The notes under the pieces: model-generated
What the model was told of the DNA's origin: nothing
The model's input: the letters and a program-made list of their open reading frames with translations, nothing else
Databases searched by the model: none
Position numbers and translations under genes: made by a program
Part shown: positions 46,400-59,900 of the stretch, one piece after another
Position numbering within the stretch: position 1 is the stretch's first letter
Layout: the number at the start of each line of letters is the position of its first letter
Source: Cristatella mucedo
Lineage: Eukaryota > Bryozoa > Phylactolaemata > Cristatellidae
Assembly (NCBI GenBank): GCA_009760855.2
Contig: WPIO01000183.1
Location: forward strand, 1-64,000
Length of the DNA: 64,000 nt
Reading direction: 5' to 3'

Positions 46400-48781
46400 G
46401 TTGAAAGTCCGCTCCAGAGAGGGGAAGATGCAAATAAGTCGTGGAGACTTGCCGTTGCTTTCAGTGCTCGGGGACGTCATCGGGCTCGAAATAATCGGGT
46501 ACGTAATAATCAGACAAAATAACTGCAAACGTAATAATTAGTTCCGTGGTAATCAGGTACGTAATAATCGGATACGAAATAACTAAAGGTAATAATCGGG
46601 CACGTACTATTCGGGCTCGTATTGTTTGGGCAGATAATAATTGGTGACGTGATAATCGGGTATGAAGTAATAGAGCACCTAATAATCGGTGACGTAGTAA
46701 TAGAAGACGTAATAATCGGTGACAAAAAAAAAAGGGAAATAAAAGTAGGCCTCATAATAATCGGGCGGAGAATAGTCCATGACGTGATAATCGGGTATGT
46801 AATAATCAGGCACCTAATAATCGCGGACGTAATAATCGGGGACGTTGTAATCGGGCTTGTATTGATCGGGCACCTAATAATCGCGGACGTATTAATCGGG
46901 CTTGTATTGATCGGGAACATAATAATTGGTGACGTGGTAATCGGTGACGTAATATTCGGGTATGTAATAATCGGGCACTTGATAATCGAGCACCGAATAA
47001 TCGGTGACGTAAAAATAGAAGACGTAATATTCGGTGACGAAATATCAGGTAAATAAAAGAAGGCCTCATAATAATCGGGCTGATGATAATCCGTGACGTG
47101 ATAATCGGGTATGTAATAATCGGGCACTTGATAATCGTGTATGTAATAATCGAGGACGTAATAATCGGGGACGAAAAAATAAAGTAAATAAATAAAAGTA
47201 GGCCTCATAATAATCGGGCTGATAATAGTCCATGACGTGATAATCGGGTATGTAATAATCAGGCACCTAATAATCGCGGACGTAATAATCGGGGACGTAG
47301 TAATCGGGCTTGTATTGATCGGGCACATAATAATCGGTGACGTGATAATCGGTGACGTAATAGTCGGGTATGTAATAATCGGGCACTTGATAATCGAGCA
47401 CCTAATAATCGGTGCCGTAATAATAGAAGACGTAATAATCGGTGGCGAAAAATCAGGGAAATAAAAGTAGGCCTCATATTAATCGGGCAGATAATAATCC
47501 GTGACGTGATAATCGGGTATGTCATAATCAGGCATCAATTAATCGCGGACGTAATAATCGGGGACGTAGTAATCGGGCTTGTATTGATCAGGCACATAAT
47601 AATCGGTGACGTGATAATCGGGTATGTAATAATCGGGCACTTAATAATCGAGGACGTAATAATCGGGGACTTAATAAACAGGGAAGTAATCATCGGGTAC
47701 GTATAAATCGGGCTCGTACCAATCGGGTCTGTTAATATCGTGTACGTAACAATCGGGTACGCAACAAGGCCTGCGCTTAGAAGGAACTACAAGTAAGATA
47801 ATAAAAATTTATTAAGACTATTTATACACCTAAAGGAGATTTGTTTCCTAAAGAAAAGACGCCTGAATGGTTTTAACGGGAAAGATAATTTACTCGGAAC
47901 GCCAGGCGTTTATAAGAATGTTCTAGCTGCATCACAATGCATTATATTAGACTATTTACAACACTAAAGGATACATATTTCCAGAAGCAAAAACGCGCAA
48001 ATGGCTATAGCAGGGAAATAGCTTACTCGGAATGCCTGTGCTTGGTTAGTACAAGTAGTGAGAAATATATATGCATTCATTGAGACTATTTATAATACTA
48101 AAGGAGCTATATTTTCAGAAAGAAGGACGCGTAAATGGTTATAGCTTACAAGATAACTTTCTCGAAACGCCGGCGGCTTGAAGGATCGACAAGTTGGATA
48201 ATGCAGTACTTATTAGGACTAATTGTAACAATAACGAACATACGTTTTCGAAAGAAAAGACGCGTAAATACTTTTTGGAGGGGATTTACTCGGGACACCC
48301 GCGTTTGGAAGGTACTACCAGAAAGATAATAAATTGTTAAATGAGAATATTTAAAGGTAAACGATCCCGAGACGCGTGCGTTGATAAATTTTGCGGCGGC
48401 GATAATTTACGCCCGACGCCTGTGGTTTAAAGGCACTACTAGGAAAACAATTCCGGCTTGGGATTTAATGTACCCGCAACGCCGTGGCTTTAAAGGCTCT
48501 ACAAGCGGGCTGACGAGTTATTCATTAGGACAAATAATAACATGAGAGCATATACGTTCACGGAGAAAAACACGCGTCAATGGTTTTAGCACGTGAGATA
48601 ACTTTCTCGGAACGCCTGTGGTTAGAAGATACTACAAGTAAGATAATAAAAATTTACTGAGACTACGCATACAACAAAAAGATATATGTTTCCCAAAGAA
48701 AAGAAGCCAGCTAATGGCAAATCGAGCAAGATCGATGCCATCCGCAGCAGCTACCCATAGAATAAAGCTATCGCAAAAGAT
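46400..48781. repeat. Second satellite, unit E5 (2382 bp)
   Basis: Array to 47767. The monomer block lacks about 335 bp at 48442/48443 (judged against 50863-51197 in E6), equal to about two and a half monomers. The following tail carries a variant (ACTACGCATACAACAAAAAG near 48662) that is shared only with the tail of E9. Confidence 0.92.
46489..47767. repeat. 15-bp minisatellite array, E5 (1279 bp)
   Basis: Four spacers near 46745, 47060, 47197 and 47467. Confidence 0.9.
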
Positions 48782-51536
48782 CTTGACGGTCCGCTCCAGA
48801 GAGGGGAAGATGCAAATAAGTCCTGGAGACTTGCCGTTGCTTTCAGTGCTCGGGGACGTCATCGGGCTCAAAATAATCGGGTACGTAATAATCAGACAAA
48901 ACAACTGCAAACGTAATTATTAGTTCTGTGGTAATCAGGAAGGTAATAATCGGATACGAAATAACTAAAGGTAATAATCGGGCACGTACTATTCGGGCTC
49001 GTATTGTTTGGGCAGATAATAATTGGTGACGTAATAATCGGGTATGAAGTAATAGAGCACCTAAATTTCGGTGACGTAGTAATAGAAGACGTAATAATCG
49101 GTGACGAAAAAAATAGGGAAATAAAAGTGGGCCTCATAATAATCAGGCTAATAATAGTCCATGACGTGATAATCGGGTATGTAATTATCAGGCACCTAAT
49201 AATCGCGGACGTAATAATCGGGGACGTTGTAATCGGGCTTGTATTGATCGGGCACATAATGATCGGTGACGTGATAATCGGGTATGTAATAACCAGGAAC
49301 CTAATAATCGGGGACGTAGTAATCGGGCTTGTATTGATCGGGCACATAATAATCGGTGACGTGATAATCGGTGACGTAATAGTCGGGTACGTAATAATCG
49401 GGCACTTGATAATCGAGCACCGAATAATCGGTGACGTAAAAATAGAAGACGTAATAATCGGTGACGAAATATCAGGTAAATAAAAGTAGGCCTCATAATA
49501 ATTGGGCTGATGATAATCCGTGACGTGGTAATCGGGTATGTAATAATCGGGCACTTGATAATCGTGTACGTAATAATCGAGGACGTAATAATCGGGGACG
49601 AAAAAATAAAGTATATAAATAAAAGTAGGACGAAAAAATAAAGTATATAAATAAAAGTAGGCCTCATAATAATCGGGCAGATAAGAATCCGTGACGTGAT
49701 AATCGGGTATGTAATAATCAGGCACCTAATAATCGCGGACGTAATAATCGGGGACGTAGTAATCGGGCTTGTATTGATCGGGCACATAATAATCGGTGAC
49801 GTGATAATCGGTGACGTGATAGTCGGGTATGTAATAATCGGGCACTTGATAATCGAGCACCTAATAATCGGTGCCGTAATAATAGAAGACGTAATAATCG
49901 GTGGCGAAAAATCAGGGAAATAAAAGTAGGAATCGGGTATGTCATAATCAGGCACCAAATAATCGCGGACGTAATAATCGGGGACGTAGTAATCGGGCTT
50001 GTATTGATCAGGCACATAATAATCGGTGACGTGATAATCGGGTATGTAATAATCGGGCACTTAATAATCGAGGACGTAATAATCGGGGACTTAATAAACA
50101 GGGAAGTAATCATCGGGTACGTATAAATCGGGCTCGTACCAATCGGGTCTGTTAATATCGTGTACGTAACAATCGGGTACGCAACAAGGCCTGCGCTTAG
50201 AAGCAACTACAAGTAAGATAATAAAAATGTATTAAGACTATTTACACACCTAAAGGAGATTTGTTTCCTAAAGAAAAGACGCCTGAATGGTTTTAACGGG
50301 AAAGATAACTTACTCGGAACGCCAGGCGTTTATAGGAATGTTCTAGCTGCATCACAATGCATTATATTAGACTATTTACAACACGAAAGGATACATATTT
50401 CCAGAAGCAAAGACGCGCAAATGGCTATAGCAGGGAAATAGCTTACTCGGAATGCCTGTGCTTGGTTGGTACAAGTTGTGAGAAATATATATGCATTCAT
50501 TGAGACTATTTATAATACTAAAGGAGCTATATTACCAGAAACGAGGACGCGTAAATGGCTATAGCTTACAAGATAACTTTCTCGAAACGCCGGCGGCTTG
50601 AAGGATCGACAAGTTGGATAATGCAGTACTTGTTAAGACTAATTGTAACAATAACGAACATACGTTTCCGGAAGGAAAGATGCGTAAATGGTTTTAGGAA
50701 GGGATTTACTCGGGACACCCGCGTTTGGAAGTTACAACCAGAAAGATAATAAATTGTTAAATGAGACTATTTTAAGGTAAACAATCTCGAGCCCCGTGCG
50801 TTGATAAATTTTGCGGCGGCGATAATTTACGCCCGACGCCTGTGGTTTAAAGGCACTACTAGTAGGATAATTCTTGATTTAGTCGGACTAATTCAAAAAT
50901 TAAATGATACATATTTGCCATGGAAAAGACGTGTAATTTGTTTCAGGCGATAAAAGTACTTATTCGTAATGCCTGCGCTTAGAAGGTTGTACCAGTAAGA
51001 TTATAAATTACGAAATGAGACTATGTATGCAACTGAAGGATATATATTTCTCGAAAAAAACACGCGAAAAGGTTTATACAGGAGATGAGAGCTTTATCGA
51101 AACGCTGGCGCTGTGAAGATCGACCAACGGGAAAACGAAGTATTAATTAAGACTAATAATTGCACTAGAGGACATATATTTCTAAAAGAAAAAAAGCGAA
51201 AACAATGCCGGCTTGGGATTTAATGTACCCGCAACGCCGTGGCTTTAAAGGCCCTACAAGCGGGCTGACGAGTTATTCATTAGGACAAATAATAACTAGA
51301 GAGCATATATGTTCACGGAGAAAAAGACGCGTCAATGGTTTTAGTATGTGTGATAAGTTACTCGGAACGCCTGCGGATAGAAGATACTACAAGTAAGATA
51401 ATAAATATTTATTGAGACTATGTATACAACAAAAGGATATATGTTTCCCAACGAAAAGACGCCAGCTAAAGGCAAATCGAGCAAGATCGATGCCATCCGC
51501 AGCAGCTACCCGTAGCATACAGTTATCGCAAAAGAT
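48782..51536. repeat. Second satellite, unit E6 (2755 bp)
   Basis: The anchor is altered (CTTGACGGTCC). The array to 50187 is parallel to that of E7 at a constant offset of 2755 over its first half, then has a 32-bp duplication near 49600-49660 and a deletion of about 55 bp near 49930. Confidence 0.92.
48870..50187. repeat. 15-bp minisatellite array, E6 (1318 bp)
   Basis: Three intact spacers (near 49127, 49487, 49657) and two interrupted ones (near 49626 and 49926). Confidence 0.9.
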
Positions 51537-54104
51537 GTTGACAGTCTGCTCCAGATAGGGGAAGATGCAAATAAGTCGTGGAGACTTGCCGTTGCTTTCA
51601 GTGCTCGGGGACGTCATCGGGCTCGAAATAATCGGGTACGTAATAATCAGACAAAATAACTGCAAACGTAATAATTAGTTCTGTGGTAATCAGGGAGGTA
51701 ATAATCGGATACGAAATACCTAAAGGTAATAATCGGGCACGTACTATTCGGGCTCGTATTGTTTGGGCAGATAATAATTGGTGACGTGATAATCGGGTAT
51801 GAAGTAATAGAGCACCTAAATTTTGGTGACGTAGTAATAGAAGACGTAATAATCGGTGACGATAAAAAAAGGGAAATAAAAGTAGGCCTCATAATAATCG
51901 GGCTGATAATAGTCCATGACGTGATAATCGGGTATGTAATAATCAGGCACCTAATAATCGCGGACGTAATAATCGGGGACGTTGTAATCGGGCTTGTATT
52001 GATCGGGCACATAATGATCGGTGACGTGATAATCGGGTATGTAATAACCAGGAACCTAATAATCGGGGACGTAGTAATCGGGCTTGTATTGATCGGGCAC
52101 ATAATAATCGGTGACGTGATAATCGGTGACGTAATAGTCGGGTATGTAATAATCGGGCACTTGATAATCGAGCACCGAATAATCGGTGACGTAAAAATAG
52201 AAGACGTAATAATCGGTGACGAAATATCAGGTAAATAAAAGTAGGCCTCATAATAATTGGGCTGATGATAATCCGTGACGTGGTAATCGGGTATGTAATA
52301 ATCGGGAACTTGATAATCGTGTACGTAATAATCGAGGACGTAATAATCGGGGACGAAAAAATAAAGTATATAAATAAAAGTAGGCCTCATAATAATCGGG
52401 CAGATAAGAATCCGTGACGTGATAATCGGGTATGTAATAATCAGGCACCTAATAATCGCGGACGTAATAATTGGGGACGTAGTAATCGGGCTTGAATTGA
52501 TCGGGCACATAATAATCGGTGTCGTGATAATCGGTGACGTGATAGTCGGGTATGTAATAACCGGGCACTTGATAATCGAGCACCTAATAATCGGTGCCGT
52601 AATAATAGAAGACGTAATAATCGGTGGCGAAAAATCAGGGAAATAAAAGTAGGCCTCATATTAATCGGGCTGATAATAATCCGTGACGTGATAATCGGGT
52701 ATGTCATAATCAGGCACCAAATAATCGCGGACGTAATAATCGGGGACGTAGTAATCGGGCTTGTATTGATCAGGCACATAATAATCGGTGAGGTGATAAT
52801 CGGGTTTGTAATAATCGGGCACTTAATAATCGAGGACGTAATAATCGGGGACTTAATAAACAGGGAAGTAATCATCGGGTACGTATAAATCGGGCTCGTA
52901 CCAATCGGGTCTGTTAATATCGTGTACGTAACAATCGGGTACGCAACAAGGCCTGCGCTTAGAAGCAACTACAAGTAAGATAATAAAAATTTATTAAGAC
53001 TATTTATACACCTAAAGGAGATTTGTTTCCTAAAGAAAAGACGCCTGAATGGTTTTATCGGGAAAGATAATTTACTCGGAACGCCAGGCGTTTATAAGAA
53101 TGTTCTAGCTGCATCACAATGCATTATATTAGACTATTTACAACACTAAAGGATGCATATTTCCAGAAGCAAAGACGCGCAAATGGCTATAGCAGGGAAA
53201 TAGCTTACTCGGAATGCCTGTGCTTGGTTGGTACAAGTTGTGAGAAATATATATGCATTCATTGAGACTATTTATAATACTAAAGGAGCTATATTACCAG
53301 AAACGAGGACGCGTAAATGGCTATAGCTTACAAGATAAAAGACGCGTAAATACTTTTAGGAGGGGATTTACTTGGGACACCCGCGTTTGGAAGGTACTAC
53401 CAGAAAGAAAATAAATTGTTAAATGAGAATATTTAAAGGTAAACGATCCCGAGACGCGTGCGTTGATAAATTTTGCGGCGGCGATAATTTACGCGGGACG
53501 CCTGTGGTTTAAAGGCACTACTAGTAGGATAATTCTTGATTTAGTCGGACTAATTCAAACATTAAATGATACATATTTGCCATGGAAAAGACGTGTAATT
53601 TGTTTCAGGCGATAAAAGTACTTATTCGGAATGCCTTCGCTTAGAAGGTTGTACCAGTAAGATTATAAATTACGAAATGAGACTATGTATGCAACTGAAG
53701 GATATATATTTTTCGAAAAAAACACGCGAAAAGGTTAGGACATATATTTCTAAAAGAAAAAAAGCGAAAACAATGCCGGCTTGGGATTTAATGTACCCGC
53801 AACGCCGTGGCTTTAAAGGCCCTACAAGCGGGCTGACGAGTTATTCATTAGGACAAATAATAACAAGAGAGCATATACGTTCACGGAGAAAAAGACGCGT
53901 CAATGGTTTTAGTATGTGTGATAAGTTACTCGGAACGCCTGCGGATAGAAGATACTACAAGTAAGATAATAAATATTTATTGAGACTATGTATACAACAA
54001 AAGGATATATGTTTCCCAACGAAAAGACGCCAGATAAAGGCAAATCGAGCAAGATCGATGCCATCCGCAGCAGCTACCCGTAGAATAAAGTTATCGCAAA
54101 AGAT
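51537..54104. repeat. Second satellite, unit E7 (2568 bp)
   Basis: Array to 52949. The monomer block has lost about 100 bp at 53337 (ACAAGATAAAAGACGCG) and about 94 bp at 53736 (AAAAGGTTAGGACATAT), each a little under one monomer. Confidence 0.92.
51625..52949. repeat. 15-bp minisatellite array, E7 (1325 bp)
   Basis: Four spacers near 51880, 52240, 52380 and 52650. Confidence 0.9.
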
Positions 54105-57060
54105 GTTGACAGTCCGCTCCAGAGAGGGGATGATGGAAATAAGTCCTGGAGACTTGCCATTGCTTTAAGTGCTCAGGGACGTCATCGGGCTCGAAATAAT
54201 CGGGAACGCAATAATCAGACAAAATAACTGCAAACGTAATAATTAGTTCCGTGGTAATCAGGTACGTAATAATCGGAAACGAAATACTTAAAGGTAATAA
54301 TCGGGCACGTACTATTCGGGCTCGTATTGTTTGGGCAGATAATAATTGGTGACGTGATAATCGGGTATGAAGTAATAGAGCACCTAATAATCGATGACGT
54401 AGTAATAGAAGACGTAATAATCGGTAACGAAAAAAAAAGGGAAATAAAAGTAGACCTCATAATAATCGGGCGGAGAATAGTCCATGACGTGATAATCGGG
54501 TATGTAATAATCAGGCACCTAATAATCGCGGACGTAATAATCGGGGACGTTGTAATCGGGCTTGTATTGATCGGGCACCTAATAATCGCGGATAGTAATC
54601 GGGGATTGATCGGGCACATAATAATCGTGGTAGTCGGTGACGTAAATATTCGGGTATGTAATAATCGGGCTTGACATAATAATAATCGGTGACGTAAAAA
54701 TAGAAGACGTAGTATTCGGTGACGAAATATCAGGTAAATAAAAGAAGGCCTCATAATAATCGGGCTGATGATAATCCGTGACGTGATAATCGGGTATGTA
54801 ATAATCGGGCACTTGATAATCGTGTATGTAATAATCGGGTAATAATTGGGACGAAAAAATAAAGTAAATAAATAAAAGTAGGCCTCATAATAATCGGGCT
54901 GATAATAGTCCATGACGTGATAATCGGGTATGTAATAATCAGGCACCTAATAATCGCGGACGTAATAATCGGGGACGTTGTAATCGGGCTTTTATTGATC
55001 GGGCACATAATAAACGGGCTGATGATAATCCGTGACGTGGTAATCGGGTATGTAATAATCGGGCACTTGATAATCGTGTGTACGTAATAATCGAGGACGT
55101 AATAATCGGGGACGAAAAAATAAAGTAAATAAATAAAAGTAGGCCTCATAATAATCGGGCAGATAAGAATCCGTGACGTGATAATCGGGTATGTAATAAT
55201 CAGGCACCTAATAATCGCGGACGTAATAATCGGGGCCGTAGTAATCGGGCTTGTATTGATCGGGCACATAATAATCGGTGACGTGATAATCGGTGACGTG
55301 ATAGTCGGGTATGTAATAATCGGGCACTTGATAATCGAGCACCTAATAATCGGTGCCGTAATAATAGAAGACGTAATAATCGGTGGCGAAAAATCAGGGA
55401 AATAAAAGTAGGCCTCATAATAAATCTGCTGATAATAATCCGTGACGTGATCATCGGGTATGTCATAATCAGGCACCAAATAATCGCGGACGTAATAATC
55501 GGGGACGTAGTAATCGGGGCTTGTATTGATCAGGCACATAATAATCGGTGACGTGATAATCGGGTATGTAATAATCGGGCACTTAATAATCGAGGACGTA
55601 ATAATCGGGGACTTAATAAACAGGGAAGTAATCATCGGGTACGTATAAATCGGGCTCGTACCAATCGGGTCTGTTAATATCGTGTACGTAACAATCGGGT
55701 ACGCAACAAGGCCTGCGCTTAGAAGCAACTACAAGTAAGATAATAAAAATTTATTAAGACTATTTATACACCTAAAGGAAATTTGTTTCCTAAAGAAAAG
55801 ACCCCTGAATTGTTTTAACGGGAAAGATAAATTACTCGGAACGCCAGGCGTTTATTAGAATGTTCTAGCTGCATCACAATGCATTATATTAGACTATTTA
55901 CAACACTAAAGGATGCATATTTCCAGAAGCAAAGACGCGCAAATGGCTATAGCAGGAAAATAGCTTACTCGGAATGCCTGTGCTTGGTTGGTACAAGTTG
56001 TGAGAAATATATATGCATTCATTGAGACTATTTATAATACTAAAGGAGCTATATTACCAGAAACGAGGACGCGTAAATGGCTATAGCTTACAAGATAACT
56101 TTCTCGAAACGCCGGCGGCTTGAAGGATCGACAAGTTGGATAATGCAGTACTTGTTAAGACTAATTGTAACAATAACGAACATACGTTTCGGAAAGGAAA
56201 GACGCGTAAATACTTTTAGGAGGGGATTTACTCGGGACACCCGCGCTTTGAAGGTACTACCAGAAAGATAATAAATTGTTAAATGACAATATTTAAAGGT
56301 AAACGATCCCGAGACGCGTGCGTTGATAAATTTTGCGGCGGCGATAATTTACGCCCGACGCCTGTGGTTTAAAGGCACTACTAGTAGGATAATTCTTGAT
56401 TTAGTCGGACTAATTCAAACATTAAATGATACATATTTGCCATGGAAAAGACGTGTAATTTGTATGTGGCGATAACAGTACTTATTCGGAATGCCTTCGC
56501 TTAGAAGGTTGTACCAGTAAGATTATAAATTACGAAATGAGACTATGTATGCAACTGAAGGATATATATTTTTCGAAAAAAAAACACGCGAAAAGGTTTA
56601 TACAGGAGATGAGAGCTTTATCGAAACGCTGGCGCTGTGAAGATCGACCAACGGGAAAACGAAGTATTAATTAAGACTAATAATTGCACTAGAGGACATA
56701 TATTTCTAAAAGAAAAAAAGCGAAAACAATGCCGGCTTGGGATTTAATGTACCCGCAACGCCGTGGCTTTAAAGGCCCTACAAGCGGGCTTACGAGTTAT
56801 TCATTAGGACAAATAATAACAAGAGAGCATATACGTTCACGGAGAAAAAGACGCGTCAATGGTTTTAGTATGTGTGATAAGTAACTCGGAACGCCTGCGG
56901 ATAGAAGATACTGCAAGTAAGATAATAAATATTTATTGAGACTATGTATACAACAAAAGGATATATGTTTCCCAACGAAAAGACGCCAGCTAAAGGCAAA
57001 TCGAGCAAGATTGATGCCATCCGCAGCAGCTACCCGTAGCATACAGTTATCGCAAAAGAT
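54105..57060. repeat. Second satellite, unit E8 (2956 bp)
   Basis: Array to 55709 with a disordered stretch at about 54585-54850. Complete monomer block. Its last 600 bp match the end of E10 at an offset of 5825 bp (TGTATGTGG at 56461 and 62286, GTAACTCGG at 56881 and 62706). Confidence 0.92.
54194..55709. repeat. 15-bp minisatellite array, E8 (1516 bp)
   Basis: Five spacers near 54450, 54747, 54878, 55139 and 55409. The first reads GTAGACCTCAT. Confidence 0.9.
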
Positions 57061-59900
57061 GTTGACAGTCCGCTCCAGATAGGGGAAGATGCGAATAGGT
57101 CGTGGAGACTTGCCGTTGCTTTCAGTGCTCTGGGACTTTATTGGGCTCGAAATAATGGGGTACGTAATAATCAGACAAAATAACTGCAAACGTAATAATT
57201 AGTTCCGTGGTAATCAGGTACGTAATAATCGGATACGAAACACTTAAAGGTAATAATCGGGCACGTACTATTCGGGCTCGTATTGTTTGGGCAGATAATA
57301 ATTGGTGACGTGATAATCGGGTATGAAGTAATAGAGCACCTAATAATCGGTGACGTAGTAATAGAAGACGTAATAATCGGTGACGAAAAAAAAAGGGAAA
57401 TAAAAGTAGGCCTCATAATAATCGGGCGGAGAATAGTCCATGACGTGATAATCGGGTATGTAATAATCAGGCACCTAATAATCGCGGACGTAATAATCGG
57501 GGACGTTGTAATCGGGCTTGTATTGATCGGGCACCTAATAATCGCGGACGTAGTAATCGGGCTTGTATTGATCGGGCACATAATAATTGGTGACGTGGTA
57601 GTCGGTGACGTATTATTCGGGTATGTAATAATCGGGCACTTGATAATCGTGAATGTAATAATCGAGGACGTCATAATCGGGGACGAAAAAATAAAGTAAA
57701 TAAATAAAAGTAGGCCTCATAATAATCGGGCTGATAATAGTCCATGACGTGATAATCGGGTATGTAATAATCAGGCACCTAATAATCGCGGACGTAATAA
57801 TCGGGGACGTTGTAATCGGGCTTTTATTGATCGGGCACATAATAAACGGGCTGATGATAATCCGTGACGTGGTAATCGGGTATGTAATAATCGGGCACTT
57901 GATAATCGTGTACGTAATAATCGAGGACGTAATAATCGGGGACGAAAAAATAAAGTAAATAAATAAAAGTAGGCCTCATAATAATCGGGCAGATAAGAAT
58001 CCGTGACGTGATAATCGGGTATGTAATAATCAGGCACCTAATAATCGCGGACGTAGTAATCGGGGACGTAGTAATCGGGCTTGTATTGATCGGGCACATA
58101 ATAATCGGTGACGTGATAATCGGTGACGTGATAGTCGGGTATGTAATAATCGGGCACTTGATAATCGTGCACCTAATAATCGCTGCCGTAATAATACAAG
58201 AGGTAATAATCGGTGGCGAAAAATCAGGGAAATAAAAGTAGGCCTCATAATAATTGGGGTGATAATAATCCGTGACGTGATAATCTGGTATGTCATAATC
58301 AGGTACCAAATAATCGCGGACGTAATAATCGGGGACTTAGTAATCGGGCTTGTATTGATCAGGCACATAATAATCGGTGACGTGATAATCGGGTATGTAA
58401 TAATCGGGCACTTAATAATCGAGGACGTAATAATCGGGGACTTAATAAACAGGCAAGTAATCATCGGGTACGTATAAATCGGGCTCGTACCAATCGGCTC
58501 TGTTTATATCGTGTACGTAACAATCGGGTACGCAACAAGGCCTGCGCTTAGAAGCAACTACAAGTAAGATAATAAAAATTTATTAAGACTATTTATACAC
58601 CTAAAGGAGATTTGTTTCCTCAAGAAAAGACGCCTGAATGGTTTTTTAACGGGAAAGATAATTTACTCGGAACGCCAGGCATTTATAAGAATGTTCTAGC
58701 TGCATCACAATGCATTATATTAGACTATTTACAACACTAAAGGATGCATATTTCCAGAAGCAAAGACGCGCAAATGGCTATAGCAGGAAAATAGCTTACT
58801 CGGAATGCCTGTGCTTGGTTGGTACAAGTTGTGAGAAATATATATGCATTCATTGAGACTATTTATAATACTAAAGGAGCTATATTACCAGAAACGAGGA
58901 CGCGTAAATGGCTATAGCTTACAAAATAACTTTCTCGAAACGCCGGCGGCTTGAAGGATCGACAAGTTGGATAATGCAGTACTTGTTAAGACTAATTGTA
59001 ACAATAACGAACATACGTTTCGGAAAGGAAAGACGCGTAAATACTTTTTGGAGGGGATTTACTCGGGACACCCGCGCTTTGAAGGTACTACCAGAAAGAT
59101 AATAAATTGTTAAATGACAATATTTAAAGGTAAACGATCCCGAGACGCGTGCGTTGATAAATTTTGCGGCGGCGATAATTTACGCGGGACGCCTGTGGTT
59201 TAAAGGCACTACTAGTAGGATAATTCTTGATTTAGTCGGACTAATTCAAACATTAAATGATACATATTTGCCATGGAAAAGACGTGTAATTTGTTTCAGG
59301 CGATAAAAGTACTTATTCAGAATGCCTTCGCTTAGAAGGTTGTACCAGTAAGATTATAAATTACGAAATGAGACTATGTATGCAACTGAAGGATATATAT
59401 TTTTTTTTTTTTTTCGAAAAAAACACGCGAAAAGGTTTATACAGGAGATGAGTGCTTTATCGAAACGCTAGCGCTGTGAAGATCGACCAACGGGAAAACG
59501 AAGTATTAATTAAGACTAATAATTGCACTAGAGGACATATATTTCTAAAAGAAAAAAAGCGAAAACAATGCCGGCTTGGGATTTAATGTACCCGCAACGC
59601 CGTGGCTTTAAAGGCTCAACAAGCGGGCTGACGAGTTATTCATTAGGACAAATAATAACATGAGAGCATATACGTTCACGGAGAAAAAACACGCGTCAAT
59701 GGTTTTAGCACGTGAGATAACTTACTCGGAACGCCTGTGGTTAGAAGATACTACAAGTAAGATAATAAAAATTTACTGAGACTACGCATACAACAAAAAG
59801 ATATATGTTTCTTAAAGAAAAGAAGCCAGCTAAAGGCAAATCGAGCAAGATCGATGCCATCCGCAGCAGCTACCCGTAGCATAAAGTTATCGCAAAAGAT
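57061..59900. repeat. Second satellite, unit E9 (2840 bp)
   Basis: Array to 58538, near-identical to E11 as far as the window goes. The monomer block carries a run of 15 T at 59400-59414 where other units have about five. Confidence 0.92.
57150..58538. repeat. 15-bp minisatellite array, E9 (1389 bp)
   Basis: Four spacers near 57408, 57711, 57971 and 58239, spaced 260 to 303 bp. Confidence 0.9.

Noticed and set aside
48632-48910. 92-codon minus-strand frame across the linker, present in many E units
   Set aside because: Differences between copies often change the residue, the frame begins inside the minisatellite, plus-strand frames are open as well, and E9 and E11 have frames of other lengths.
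49004-49483. Five-residue periodic protein (VIIGD-like) on the plus strand, resembling a pentapeptide-repeat protein
   Set aside because: A 15-bp repeat automatically gives five-residue periodicity. The opposite strand is equally open (SPIIT-like), the family pattern A(D/N)Lxx is absent, and lengths follow array copy number.
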